Shown in pieces: positions 22,631 through 33,661 of a DNA stretch of 64,000 bases (position 1 is its first letter; each line of letters starts with the position of its first letter). The notes under the pieces were generated by a model. That model saw only the letters and a list, made by a program, of their open reading frames with translations, was not told the DNA's origin and ran no database searches. Source of the DNA: Isoetes taiwanensis (taxonomy: Eukaryota > Streptophyta > Lycopodiopsida > Isoetales > Isoetaceae); NCBI GenBank assembly GCA_021234155.1, contig JAJEKV010000013.1:6011925-6075924 (forward strand), given 5' to 3'. The position numbers and the translations under genes are program-made.

Positions 22631-22723
22631 AAGACGCCGATAACCGAGCCGAAAGAGGAACGGTCCTGATATAGGAGCTCGTCCCTTCCCAGAATGTCGA
22701 TCCGATGGCTCGGATTGATGCTA

Positions 22724-23559
22724 ACATGGGATAAGGTTGATTATACCCTAGGAGGAATCGAATATTGTTAAAATTGCTATTTAACTGAGGAGGTTAAGGC
22801 ATGTTTTAAGGGGACGAAGCCAATGCTAATGGGGCACACAAGCTAGCACCCACGACCGACTCCAAATCGGTCGGATCTGCTCAAATATAAAACTAAGAAG
22901 CATGTCGAATAGTTGATTGATCTAATCAGAAGTTGGATTCGTCCGGATGTGAAGTTATAGTGCTTGAGCTATCGAAAATCAAGTCAGGAAATTGTGGTAA
23001 TGTTGATACTTGGAGTATTGCTTATTCCATAGCTAATGAGATTTCAAATGATATCAATGATACTTGTTGTATTGCTGAATTCCTAGATATTATTCTGAAC
23101 TTTATATCTAGCAATTGATTGAATGTTATCTATATCACAAGTGTAACTGTGATATCTTGTTATTCTCTAACACACCTGCTATTAAGGAGCCATGAGCTGG
23201 TTTATTGTTCTCTTTTACATTGTAGCATTCTGCTAATACAACTGCATGAAGCATAAATATTGTTAGACATCATTGCCAAACAACATTAATCCATGGATCA
23301 AAACAGTACCACCTTCAGATACATGGTCATACGTTGGTGTCTTCTCCTTCTCATCTGCTTCTGTTGTTTCTGAGTCAATTGAAACATTCGTCATAAAACT
23401 AGTGTGCAAGAAAAATAACAAAGCTATAACTTGTCTGTTTTACCCTTGGGTTCTTTTATCTTTTTTGTTGTTATCACATACTTGAATACTTCTTCAAAGT
23501 TTACTTCATGCTGCTCATTAGCCCAAGTTAAAACTAGTCATTATCATGCACATATAAAT
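22724..23559. other. Intergenic, no secure gene
   Basis: A short inverted repeat CCGACTCCAAATCGGTCGG lies at about 22,857. An ORF at 22,933-23,118 has no recognisable domain. Confidence 0.5.
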
Positions 23560-24075
23560 TCTACTTTGGCACCAGGACCACAAGCTTATTTGCTTGCTTC
23601 CTTGTCCATGAAAAAGCTTGTAGCTATTGCATCAATTCGCATAGAGTCACACAAGCTACGGATTGAGACAAGAAGATGGGAGGGGCCACAATTGCCACAA
23701 GACGCGAGATTATGTGCATGTTGCCAGTTACAGGTTATTGAAGATGAAAGCCATACTTTGATAAGATGTCCTGCTTTTGAGATGGTCAAGAACCCTTATT
23801 TGGCTTTAGCATTCCATTCCACTCTTCCACAACTTCTCAAAGCCCCATCTGTGCATCACTTGACATTATACATACTTGAGGTCTTGGATGAGCGTCTTCA
23901 ATTTTTGCGACCTCAGTAGTCATTGCCTACTTATATTTTCTTCTTGGCTGTCTAGTATCATCATTACTGCAAAGGCTCTTCTCTTGAAAACCTTTCGAGG
24001 TAGGGGTTTTGTAATTCTAGTAGTAATGGTTGTACTAGGCCATTATATGGGTCGGAAAAAGCTTATCTTTTAATA
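23560..24075 (+). mobile_element. LINE 3' end with zinc-binding C-terminus
   Basis: The plus-strand frame reads LASLSMKKLVAIASIRIESH, then LRIETRRWEG, then RLCACCQLQVIEDESHTLIR ending in CP. The CxxC-(x7)-EDExH-(x4)-CP pattern is the zinc-binding tail of plant LINE reverse transcriptase. The 3' untranslated part holds GAAAACCTTTCGAGGTAGGG, like the hairpin tail at 57,960. 5'-truncated. Confidence 0.8.
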
Positions 24076-24239
24076 GGATTATGGGACTAGAATTCACGCG
24101 ATTTAGATCAAGAGAATCCCTGAAAGAGTGTTGGAACAAAAGAAGGCACGAGAAAATTGTTGGATCAAGAAGGCGCTTGAGAAACATGTTGGATCATCCA
24201 AAAATGTTTCTTTTATAGAGCCATGCATGAACTCGGCTT

Positions 24240-24800
24240 ATATGGAGCCCCAAAAAAGTTATGACTCTTACCCCAAAGAGTCCATGTAAGTATCTTATGC
24301 ACTTGTATGGAGCTCCCAAAAAAGTACGACTTTACCCCAAAAAGTTCATGTGTATCCTGGTGCTTGGCCGCTCTTGCGGCAGCAAGCCTTGCATCTGTGC
24401 GTGGCTTGGTTGGTGTGGCTAATTTGGAAGCGGCGGCGGTTGTGGATCTTTCAGGGGATTCAGCAGCCTGCAGCCTCTCTGATTCCTCGACTCAGGTACA
24501 AGCTATTTCAAAGCTTTCTGGTGTTCCCGGGACTAGTAGAGCAGAAGTTTGCCATTTGGCGGGACTTCTTGGGTGTTGTAGATGGTGATGGTCAGTTTGT
24601 ACAGCAGTAGAGTTGCAGTTTTTCCGTGAGTTTGTTATGGAGTGTCGAGGTATCGCTGTCTCTTTGGGGCAATTCTCCTTCCTCCTCACTTGCTTTGTAA
24701 CATTACCATTCTTTTAATATATTGATGACACAGTTCTTCAAAAAAAAAAAAAAGTTCATGTAAATATCACATGTACCTGCATGGAGCTCAACGCCGTAGT
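24240..24800. repeat. ~60-bp minisatellite split by a LINE insertion
   Basis: Units starting TATGGAGC(C/T)CCCAAAAAAGT occur at 24,241 and about 24,305. The second unit is interrupted after AAAAAGTTCATG and continues after 24,750 with AAAGTTCATGTAAATATCAC and a third ATGGAGCTC. Confidence 0.8.
24352..24750 (+). mobile_element. 5'-truncated LINE insertion with target-site duplication and poly-A
   Basis: The insert ends in an A-run (24,740-24,753) and is bordered by AAAGTTCATGT on both sides. It encodes WLVWLIWKRRRLWIF, the WxxWxxRN tail of a LINE RT, in a frame open at 24,350-24,610. It is about 400 bp long, so only the extreme 3' end was copied. Confidence 0.8.
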
Positions 24801-25322
24801 CTACCAAGTCCATCCAACTTTCAAAAAAATCTAATGGGTTATAGGCCCAAAATCCATGGATTCTAGGCCTAGAATCTGATGTCCCTATATGTCGTTTAGG
24901 GGAACTAATATAGTCTTGGCTTTTAAGTTGCTTCCATCACCCAAGTGGCATCTTCCTCGTTAGCATACTTCTTTATACTTAGGGTTCTTAGTTGGAGTTT
25001 CTTTAGCATCACAATGTTCTCTGCCTCTACGGGAACTTCCCCATCCTTGAGCTCAAGAAATAGAATAGAATTGTTCCCTCATAAATATAATATTTTGAAG
25101 TTTGATCATGGGACACCCTATGAACTTCATGACGCTTCTTACGAAAATATTGTAATCATCAACACCAAAGATTCTAAAATATACTCAAAATTAAACAAAT
25201 ACAACTTGGGCAGACATAACACTCCACATGTTACTAAGTCCTTGTATCCACTCTTTATAGGGGATATATGACCTCGTAACTGCTAAAAAATCACTTTATA
25301 GTAATCTTGTCCAATAACACGA
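24801..25322. other. Intergenic, left flank of the large transposon
   Basis: No gene recognised. TTGTCCAATA at 25,307-25,316 resembles TTGTTCAATA at 33,731-33,740 on the far side of the transposon. Confidence 0.5.
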
Positions 25323-25373
25323 TTGCAAATTAAACGGGAGTGTTGCATCACTCCCGTTTCAAAGATTCCCTTT
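25323..25373 (+). repeat. Left terminal inverted repeat
   Basis: TTGCAAATTAAACGGGAG, then a 19-bp interval, then CAAAGATTCCCTTT. The interval makes the end itself a hairpin, because AAACGGGAGT pairs with ACTCCCGTTT at 25,350-25,359. Confidence 0.75.
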
Positions 25374-25671
25374 AAAAAAACACCAAGTTTCTAAAATAAG
25401 CCTTTTTTGATAGTTGTTAAGAATTTCTAGAGGTTTGCATTTTTTTTCATGCCATTTTGGCCCATTATTAGACGAAAACTTTGTACTTATGAAACACAAA
25501 TCATAAAAATAGCAAAATTTAGGCATAGACTTGAAGAGACTGAAAGCATTACAAAAAACAAGCACCAGAATAGAAAGGAAAAAAAAGTACTATGTTTTTA
25601 ATAAATTGTTGTACATCAATATTGAAGATTCATTGTAATAAATAATGATAATTTTAATATGCAGTAGTCAA

Positions 25672-28600
25672 AGATCTACATCATAGTCCTCCTCATTCTT
25701 TTTGCTTTTGCTCTCTGCCATCTCGTCCTTCGTTTCTATCTGCTCCTTTGCCGAGACTTGAGTTTTGTATCCTCCTTGTTCTTCGAATGGTAGCTAAAGC
25801 TACTTCTTTAAGCTCTGCAAAGGTTGCCTCATCGCCTAGTGAGCCGGAGAATGGAGGTCAGATCTCCGAGGACGTTAGTTTAGCATAATCGATGAAGACT
25901 TGGCCCCTAACTCCCGATTTTCATCTGGTAAAGTAGGTAAGGCAGCCAGTCTCATCTTCACAAAATGGACAGCCTCCTTATCAATATCCACGGCTACACG
26001 CTTTCGCGCCCTTCTTAAGTGCACATGCGATAGTAGTACCGAACCGGAGAAAGCATCAAGTACCCAATCTCCCCGGACGCCGAGAACATGTCCGGAGATG
26101 GTTGATGAGCTTTGTGGTTTCTGGTAGTGATTCACAATCCCCGCCTTGTGCACTTGGGTCCCGCAATTTCGTAAAGATCCGCTGGAAACTCTAGGACGTT
26201 TGAAAAGTTTTGACAGGCAAGCGGTGTTAAAGTGATCCATGGTCCTCTTCCCATCAAAACTCCAATAAGCTACATGAAGGTACTCTACCTTGCCGAAAGC
26301 AACCTTGGTCCTCCACCATGGTAGTTGATGTTCGCTTTTGTACCTAGTGAAGCATTTAAAGTGATATTAGCAAAAACAAGAAAACACTTCAAAACCAGAA
26401 ACAGAAATACTATTCCTAATACACACTACGTAATTAAAGAGAAAAGTAATTGTATTCTGGAATAAGACTTTTCTGCACAAGGTTTTCATATCCTCCCTGA
26501 ACCGGAGAACCAAAGTGATTTTTGAAAGCCGATTCCACCAAGCCGATCGCATGCTCGAATGGAACGTAACTAAACACCAATGTTTGGCCGTTGAGATCCG
26601 CTTAATTCCTTCAATAAAAGCATTAAACTCGAAAATTTGAAGGGCTGGTCGTCAGATCTGGCGTCTTTAAGCTTAAACCCATAGGGAAGATCAGCAATAA
26701 CCAAAGTAAAGTCCTGTGGCTTAACCGTTCGACAAGGTTCGTTGCAATCACCATGAATGATTGAATATAAATTGTTTTGATCAAACATGCGAGAATCTCT
26801 AGTAGTCGGATGGTTACGGCTCAACAGTTCTTCTTTTCTTCGACTAACGACCTCTCTTCCCGTCTTTGTTCTAACCAAATTCATAAAGCCCTCGGTAGGT
26901 CTTTATTTTTCTTTTTGCTCTAAAGAAAAACAAAACAACAACCTGCCAAGAGATCGCTTGTGCAGAGAGAAGGAATTCTAAGTGTAATTACCCAGCCCTC
27001 AAAATTTGGTGAATATTGGACAATGCGCGTCCGGATGTGGCAATTGGGTAGAGTTCCTTGCACCTTTCCCATGTGTCGACGCTTAGTTGCTCCATCAAAC
27101 ATGTTTGACATGTTATGACGTTTTTGGCTGCAAGGCGTTAAAGGAAACAATGAGTTTAAACGAAAGAATGAAGGCAACGTAAAATAAAACAAATACAAGT
27201 CAAGCTAATTGTATTCGTGAATACAAACCGGTTAACTTGTGATGCTACCTCAAACAAGTATGCGTAAAAATAGTTCTACTACAGGACAAACACATTGCTT
27301 CTCTAAAGGAACGCATGCGTATTCCGAATACACACAAAGCCAACATTCAGAGGAGCAATGTGTATTCCGAATACACATGCCTTCCTTCACACGGGCAATG
27401 TGTATTCCGAATACACAATGCCTTTCTAGAGACAAGCAATGTGTATTCCCAATACACATTGCCCGTAAAGAAAGGCATGTGTATTCTCGAATACACTAGC
27501 CACCACCGATGTTTTTGGGAATCTAACATGCAATAACTAATGTTTGTGTCGAGAACTTACTTGTGTAATTCCTTTGACATTTCTTCTAGGCTAAACTCCT
27601 TATCAACAACTTTTGGAGAAGTCGCCGAGAAGCTCCGTGTCCGAGAAAGCCCCTCAATTTCCATGCACGGTAATGGTCATTTCTTTTTTAGTACGCCTGA
27701 GCTTTTTTTTTTTTTTCTTAGCTGTCTCCTTTCCCTTGCTCTTTAACTCCCCTCGCCGAACATTGTAAATATCCGGTCCCGAGTTCCCAAATCTGCTCAA
27801 GAAGATTCACGTTAAATAGTTGATTTGCTATTCGGAATACATTTTGTGCTTACCTTGCCATCTCTAAAGCTAACCGAACCGGTTGTCGTGGCCAATGAGA
27901 GATCGCCTTTTGTTGGCCTCGTCATATTTCAGGCGGCATTCAATGGCACACGCCTCCTAAGCTCCAAGGAAAATGTTGGCTTCTTCGTGTCCTCACCGTA
28001 CTTTTCCTTGAATATTACGTACTCCACGTGCATGAACCGGATCTTGTCGACGGCTCTTCTTTAGTTTATATTCGATTTCGCGGCATTGTGGGTGTTGGCA
28101 ACGATTTTCGCTTTTCATCGGTAAGACCACGAAAAATATTGTGAGGACGGGAGGGTACCTCGGTTCTTCTTCTCTTTATAAAGTTGCCTTCTTGCCTTAA
28201 AAGCCGCGGATTGCCTCCCAAGACGTGGTGAGTGTAGGTCTCGTTTTTCTCGCCATAGTCCCGGGGTTTTGCACTCTTCCCCGCAACAAGGACAACTATT
28301 GGGGCCACATGAGCATTTGGATTGCTCCTTATTCGCCTTTTCGTGGTTCCTTAAGTGATCGGCATAAATTTTGCGAACACAAGTGGCCTTTCACCAGACT
28401 TCATTTTTCGGTGGAAGCTTCATTGAAGTGATCGGCAAATAAATTACACCTTGCACAAACTTGTGCGGGGTTAATCTCTTCCATCTTTTCAAATTGTCTT
28501 GTCAACTTTTTTTTTTCCTTTATAGCAACACCGTGTGCTTTACCCTTCCCCTTCTTCTTCTTAGGTTCCTCGAAATATCCTCTCCGCAATTAAGGCCGTG

Positions 28601-29160
28601 CTTTTTTTAGGCTCTTTAGCGGCAATTGTGTCCCTTTTGGGCTTCTTTGGTGGTGGTGATCGGTGGCCTTTTTCACGGACCGTGATGGACTCCTGTTGTG
28701 ATGAGGAACCTTTCCGGGCTCGGTTGCTCATCCTCTTCCTCGGGCTCGGACTCGGCAGAGGGAAGTCTTAACGTTATTGCTTCAACATAGTTGATGATGG
28801 CACCGGCGACCTCTTCTTGAGGTAGTGAGCAACATACTTGTACAGAGGGCGAGGATTTACTTTCACCACTCTAAAATAGGATTCATCAACATGAATAAAG
28901 CCTTGGGATGTCCGAAAAGACAGTCTCCCCTCACAAAGGGACTCCCCAGCTACTTCACTCCGCGGATCGCATGGTGCCCATGCAAACAAATTCCCTCTCA
29001 TCGCACCTTTTTGCTCCAAAGACTGGATGACATGTAGGAAAGTAAGTGTCTTTGTACTTTCCGTAAGTACCCCTTGTAAAAACCATTGAGTTTGAAAGTT
29101 TTCAGAGATGGCAAAGCCAGATGTCTCCTCAACCCTTCTCTTGGTGCGGTTTCGTTGGGA
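25672..29160 (-). pseudogene. Beta-class N4/N6 DNA methyltransferase with zinc-finger-like N-terminus
   Basis: Predicted to methylate DNA at an exocyclic amino group. Minus-strand exons by GT/AG: near 29,019-28,774 (FIHVDESYFRVVKVNPR); a Lys/Pro-rich linker; about 28,500-28,260 with CARCNLFADHF, CVRKIYADHLRNHEK and CSCGPNSCPCCG; to a GTAAGC donor at 27,853; 27,792-27,561 (donor GTAAGT); 27,127-26,992; about 26,884-26,420; 26,343-25,875 or further. Catalytic order: motif IV ADLPYGF (about 26,690), then FEHAIGLVESAFKNHFGSP, then QKP near 26,125 and motif I VLDAFSGS (about 26,055). IV before I is the beta arrangement of the N6_N4_Mtase family. There are about five single-base frame changes. An acidic/basic tail in a shifted frame may extend to 25,672. 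Confidence 0.82.
27319..27496. repeat. Palindrome array 1 (five units, ~40-bp period) in a methyltransferase intron
   Basis: GTATTCCGAATACAC at 27,319; GTGTATTCCGAATACAC at 27,360 and 27,400; GTGTATTCCCAATACAC at 27,441; GTGTATTCTCGAATACAC at 27,479. Start-to-start distances are 41, 40, 41 and 38 bp. It lies between a GTAAGT donor (27,560) and a TTGCAG acceptor (27,128). Single related sites are at 27,210-27,226 and 27,829-27,843. Confidence 0.9.
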
Positions 29161-30131
29161 TTTTAACGTCCTCTTGTGTTGTTTCTTGCTGCCTTCTTAT
29201 GCAGGCAAATTGTGTGTAAACACGATCTTGTTAGAGAAAGCAAAGGGCAAAAACTATTCCGTAATACAAAATGTCTTCGCTAAAAAGGAAAATACAAGGG
29301 CAAAAAAGGGACCAAAATGCCAAAACAACACCGCAATCTTGACAAAAAAAAAAAAATGTGTCTAAACAAGTTTTAAAAGCAGAAAAAACACCTAAAGTCA
29401 CTACAAAAATCACGGAAAAACAACCTTACAAAACAAAAGAACACGAATGTGTATTCCGGAATACACTTTCGCCTTTGAGGGAAGGCGAACGTGTATTCCG
29501 GAATACACTTTCGCCTTCCTCCAAGGGAAGTGTATTCGAATACACTTTAAGCCTTTCCTCCAAGGCGAAGTGTATTCCGAATACACTACGCCTTTTTCCC
29601 TCGGCTAAAAGTGTATTCGAATACACATTAAGCCTTCCTCGGCGAAGTGTATTCTCGATACACTTTCGCCTTCGAGGAAAGGCGTATGTGTATTCGAATA
29701 CACTTTCGCCGAGGAAGGCGTAAGTGTATTCCTAACAAGAAAATGCATTACACACAAATGATTGTACCTTGTACTTTCTTACTCACCTCTCCATGTTTTC
29801 TCTATGAGTATCGGAATACAGCTCTGAATATTATATTCGGAAAGTACTGGCGGCCGGGCGACTTCAGCTTCGTAGAATGAATACGAACCGAAGGCGCCAA
29901 AATTTCCTTTTAAAGGTGTCCATTCCGCCTTGCTCGTTTTCTATGTGAAGTGGAATACGCTTGGCCTTACTGCTTACGCTCTAGTGTATTCGAATAGCTT
30001 TTAGTTTGCCTTTAAACTAATTGTTGCAGGAAGTTCTACTTTTAGTAGGCGGGCTTGTATTCGAATAAGAAAAGCTCTGCAAAGAGAGAAACATTATCTA
30101 AACTCTACAATCGCTTTTTGCGCTTCTTAAG
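29161..30131. promoter_or_regulatory. Bidirectional promoter region between the two transposon genes
   Basis: About 1 kb separates the 5' ends of the leftward methyltransferase gene and the rightward DUF7869 gene. It holds palindrome array 2 plus isolated half or full sites (GTATCGGAATACAG at 29,808, GTGTATTCGAATAGC at 29,983, TTGTATTCGAATAAG at 30,055). The placement suggests that an element-encoded protein binds here, either for regulation or for transposition. No clear TATA box was assigned to either side. Confidence 0.5.
29449..29732. repeat. Palindrome array 2 (seven units and a half unit, ~40-bp period)
   Basis: Palindromes of the form GTGTATTC-(C/CC/TC or none)-GAATACAC begin at 29,449, 29,491, 29,530, 29,570, 29,611, 29,647 and 29,688, with a half site at 29,724. 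Spacings are 42, 39, 40, 41, 36, 41 and 36 bp. The spacers are themselves partly self-complementary: TTCGCCTT on the left and AAGGCGAA on the right, with variable centres. The single-strand form could therefore fold into a row of alternating hairpins. Confidence 0.92.
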
Positions 30132-33100
30132 ATGACAAACCGCTTCGTCAACAAACTTCCACCACCTTTCGTTGTCTCAAGCTCGTGGGTTCTCGAGGAC
30201 ACGCTTTTGGGACCAACGCCGCTTTCTTCCGAAGACCGCATTTTCCGACTCCTACCTCTGCTTCATCGTTCTTGCTTCTCGAAGACACACCGAGTCCAAA
30301 GACGCAATGCACTTCCACCACCCTTCCAACCGCTACCAAGTCCTCGTAGGCAAGCATTAATCGGGCATCTCCTTCCAAAGAATCACCACTAGTTCGGAGC
30401 GGGCTGCCACCACCCTTTGTTCCATCCCCTGACTGCAGAAGCTCCACAACAAAGGGTGCTCAAGAACAAGCTACCCCCTTTTGTAGTTTCGGCCTCCTTC
30501 GTTGCAAACATACAAGGAACACAAAACACGTAAGACCGTGGAGATTCACTACAATTTCTCTCACCAGGACTTCACTACAAATGAGGACGGCTCCAAAGAT
30601 GCACTCCCTCTTCACACAACAACGGTTTTAGACACACATGGATTTGCAATTCCAGTCCGCTCTAAAGGAGATGTTTGCAAGAACTCCTTTTCAAGATGGT
30701 ACAAGAACAAATGATGCCACAACCTCTTATGGGCCATCACCACCCTTTAACATCAGTACCCCCCCTATTCCTGAACAACTTCACGTGGTCTGTTTTCCTC
30801 TACAAGCACACCACTCAGGACAGGAAGTCACCCCCTGTAGTAGAAGTTTCATCGGAGATGAAGACACCAACGAGGAACAAAGAGATTACATGTTCTCAAT
30901 CCAATCTTCAAAGAAATTCAAGGTGGATTTTGGTTTGAGGGCTTGCTCCTCTGCAAGAAGAAGAAATCTTATGGATGAACAGAAAATGAGGAGACTTTTG
31001 AGAACTAAATGCTGCTCATTGGGTTGCATCAACAGACTTAACATGGCTAAATTACGAGCAGTTAGAGACAACTACAGTTCCATGACATTGGCGCACTGCA
31101 ATGCCTACTTAGCTTATCATGTAAGACCAGACCGCAACACCTTCTTGCACTACATTAACCGTCAAGAAGTTTGCCAGAAATGTTTTATGGTTGTCCACCA
31201 TTTAGGGTCCACAAGAATGTCTAGAATACACAAAAGACTGGACAAAAATCCAAAGAATCGATGATCATTGTGGACCAAGAAGAGTTGTAACCATGCATGC
31301 CCTTGCTTCGTGGTCCTGGATGGAGAAATATTTTAGAGAAACATGTGAGAAGCTACCTAACAAAGAACATGTATCATTTAACCGATAACATCACCAAAAG
31401 ATGTTTTTAATGAGTACAAAGAGACTTGCACTCAGCTTCAAAGACATCTCTTACTCACACTTCACCGCATCATGGGAAAGTGAATTCGGGTCTTGTGAAA
31501 ATTCCTAGAAAACATAGAATGTCCGCTTGCTCGAGGTGTGCGTAATTAAAGAGTCAACGAAAACCGCAAAGACAGAGGTCGAAAAGAAGTAAGTTCATGT
31601 TCTCCAATCTCTCACTTGTTTCAGAGAAAATGCTTTGACCTGATTTCTTCTACAGATATTGTGCAACAGAACCTTGCCAGACATCGTGAACAACAAGCAG
31701 CAGAGAGAAGAAAGCTTGCCAAGCATAGAAAAAAAGCTCTTGAACGTCCACTCGCAATACATGTCTGTTGTGATTGATGGAATGGACCAAAAAAAAACAA
31801 CTCTACCACATTTCTTGAACATTCCTAAAGATGTGCCAGAGGAATGTTTTGTTAAGGTCCACCTTGTAGGAGCTATGGTCTTCAAAGGAAGTCTAAGGTG
31901 CAAAGTTTTTGACGATCCAAACTTGCATGGTGACCAACCTCACAATTACAATTCTTAACAAGGTCCTCGTGGCGAAGCAAGAGCAATTACCACCCGATGC
32001 TTTATCTGCAACTTGACAATACTACAAGGGAGAACAAGAATCAAACACTCTTTTGTGCATCGTGCCATGTTAGTGGAGCTAGGGATCTTTAGAAAAGTGA
32101 AGCTCGGTTTCTTACTTGTAGGCCACACTCATGATCAGATTGACCAAATGTTCAGCAGATTTTCTGTGCGCCTTAGAAGGAAGAAGGCTTTCTGTCTTCC
32201 TTCTTTAGTTCGAATTATTGAAGATTCTTACACTCCTACTCCAGTGGTCGATCTTCTTAAAGAGATCTGCTGATTTCGAGAGAGTTTGTTTTCTCTCAAC
32301 GCTCAAACAGAGAACAAGCCGTGAACAAGTTGAATGATCTCACCTTTCAACATCATATCAAGTTCTACTTGAAGGATGGCCAAAGCTTCTTCTGAGGGAA
32401 GAAGTATACCACAACTAAGGACTGGAGTCCGCCAGAGGGATTACGCTTCCTTAAATATATTCCAGACACTTCCTTCATAGAACGTGCTGAGCAACTTCCT
32501 CTCAAAAATCCTAAGGAGTCCAAGCAGAAGAAAAGTACCCCAGAAGTCATCCTTAAAAGCCATTGAAAATGGAATTTCCTCAGTTTTAAGTACTTCTTAG
32601 AAGAAGATCGGATGTGGTGGAGTAATTTCTTTCTCGAACGTAAAAATTGTTGTACAAAACATAGCTCTAAGACAGCTTGCAAGAACCATTTCAATGGCCT
32701 AACACCTTCCATCAACCCCAAAGACCAAGCAGTCCAAGCGAAGCTACATTTGCACTGAAGTAGAAGACGAGGAGGACCGAGTCATGTACCTCGGACCAAG
32801 ACGCAGGAATGAGCCCCAAGGTAATATCACGTAAATTACCAAAGGTATGCTAATTGCTCTTCCGACCGAGGAGGATGACAAAGGTCGATCGCTTCGATAG
32901 CAAAAGTGCTTGACACAGTCAAGGAGGAAGGCTTAGTCACTAAACTCAAGATTCATTGGCTTGCAACACACGTAAAAAATGCTTTTGAAGGTAGATATGA
33001 GTTAGAAATGAGAAGCCAAGGAAAAGGGAGAAAGTCCAAGAAGGTGGGTTGTAGGGACGAAGCTTTGAACCTTAATGACGGACTATATTGTGCTATGATT

Positions 33101-33387
33101 TTAAATTGAAATCGACAATCGCTCACGCCAGAAGACTATCAATTTGCTTAAAAAAGCTTGTAATTATGAAGAAGATGATGAAGAAGGTGGTGACAATGCT
33201 TCACCGCCTCATTGATAGTGATGAGGAAGATAACTCAAGCACTTCCTCGAAAGTGACGCAGAAAAGAAGTGAAGGTGATGACGATGGCATAAATGAACAT
33301 GAGGACGCCCCGGATCCCTCTCTCATCACTCCTCACACTTTTGCACATAACGAAGTCTTAGAAAAAAGATCAGAAATTTTGATGTGA
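30132..33387 (+). pseudogene. DUF7869 transposase-like protein, frameshifted
   Basis: Blocks on the plus strand: 30,640-31,264 open, with KFKVDFGLRACSSARRRN, TKCCSLGCINRLNMAKLRAV and YINRQEVCQKCFMVVHHLG (the N-terminal Cys pattern); about 31,490-31,590 IPRKHRMSACSRC; 31,680-31,760 REQQAAERRKLAKHRKKA; 31,755-31,950 MSVVIDGMDQKKTTLPHF (the Asp is a likely active-site residue); 32,013-32,270 LVELGIFRKVKLGFLLVGHT then HDQIDQMFSRFS, the family hallmark; 32,300-32,560 and 32,890-33,110 a C-terminal part (WLATHVKNAFEGRYEL); then an acidic, Ser-rich tail to 33,387. The usual LQxDNxxxENKN box is degenerate (LTILQGRTRIKHS). Several frame changes. The family is linked to mobile elements; its exact chemistry is not established. 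Confidence 0.8.
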
Positions 33388-33661
33388 ATATGAAGATTCT
33401 ATCTTCAAATTTTGAGAATACTACAGTTTCAATTACAGACTTACTTCAATTTTTTGTTAAATATTTTATCCTCTGAAATTAGAGTTTCTCTCTTAAAACA
33501 TACTTTAAGAACATTCTTTTTGCTAAGAAAAGTGACACTTTAAAAAAGTCAATTCCTTCGTTGCAAAAAAAATTTAGTCATTTCGGGGGGGGGGGTCAAA
33601 ATAGAATTTCATGCATCTTTTTTTTTTTAACCTCATTTTACCCCCTTTTTCGTAAAAAAAA

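Larger units (their letters stand above)
16659..22723. mobile_element. ~6-kb unit with direct terminal repeats and tyrosine-recombinase remnants
   Basis: A ~92-bp sequence (16,659-16,750) recurs in direct orientation at 22,631-22,723 with three or four differences. It contains the near-palindrome CGATCCGATGGCTCGGATCG. Between the copies are two further direct-repeat pairs: 17,103-17,654 with 18,869-19,417, and 18,517-18,741 with 20,898-21,139. Two C-terminal pieces of a tyrosine recombinase lie on the minus strand. Split direct repeats plus a tyrosine recombinase recall Ngaro/PAT-type (DIRS-order) retrotransposons; a Crypton is the alternative. No reverse transcriptase or RNase H was found, so it would be non-autonomous or rearranged. 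Confidence 0.55.

Noticed and set aside
27319-29732. Regular palindrome arrays read as a CRISPR array
   Set aside because: Eukaryotic context, variable palindromes rather than exact repeats, self-complementary spacers, no cas genes; better explained as binding-site arrays.
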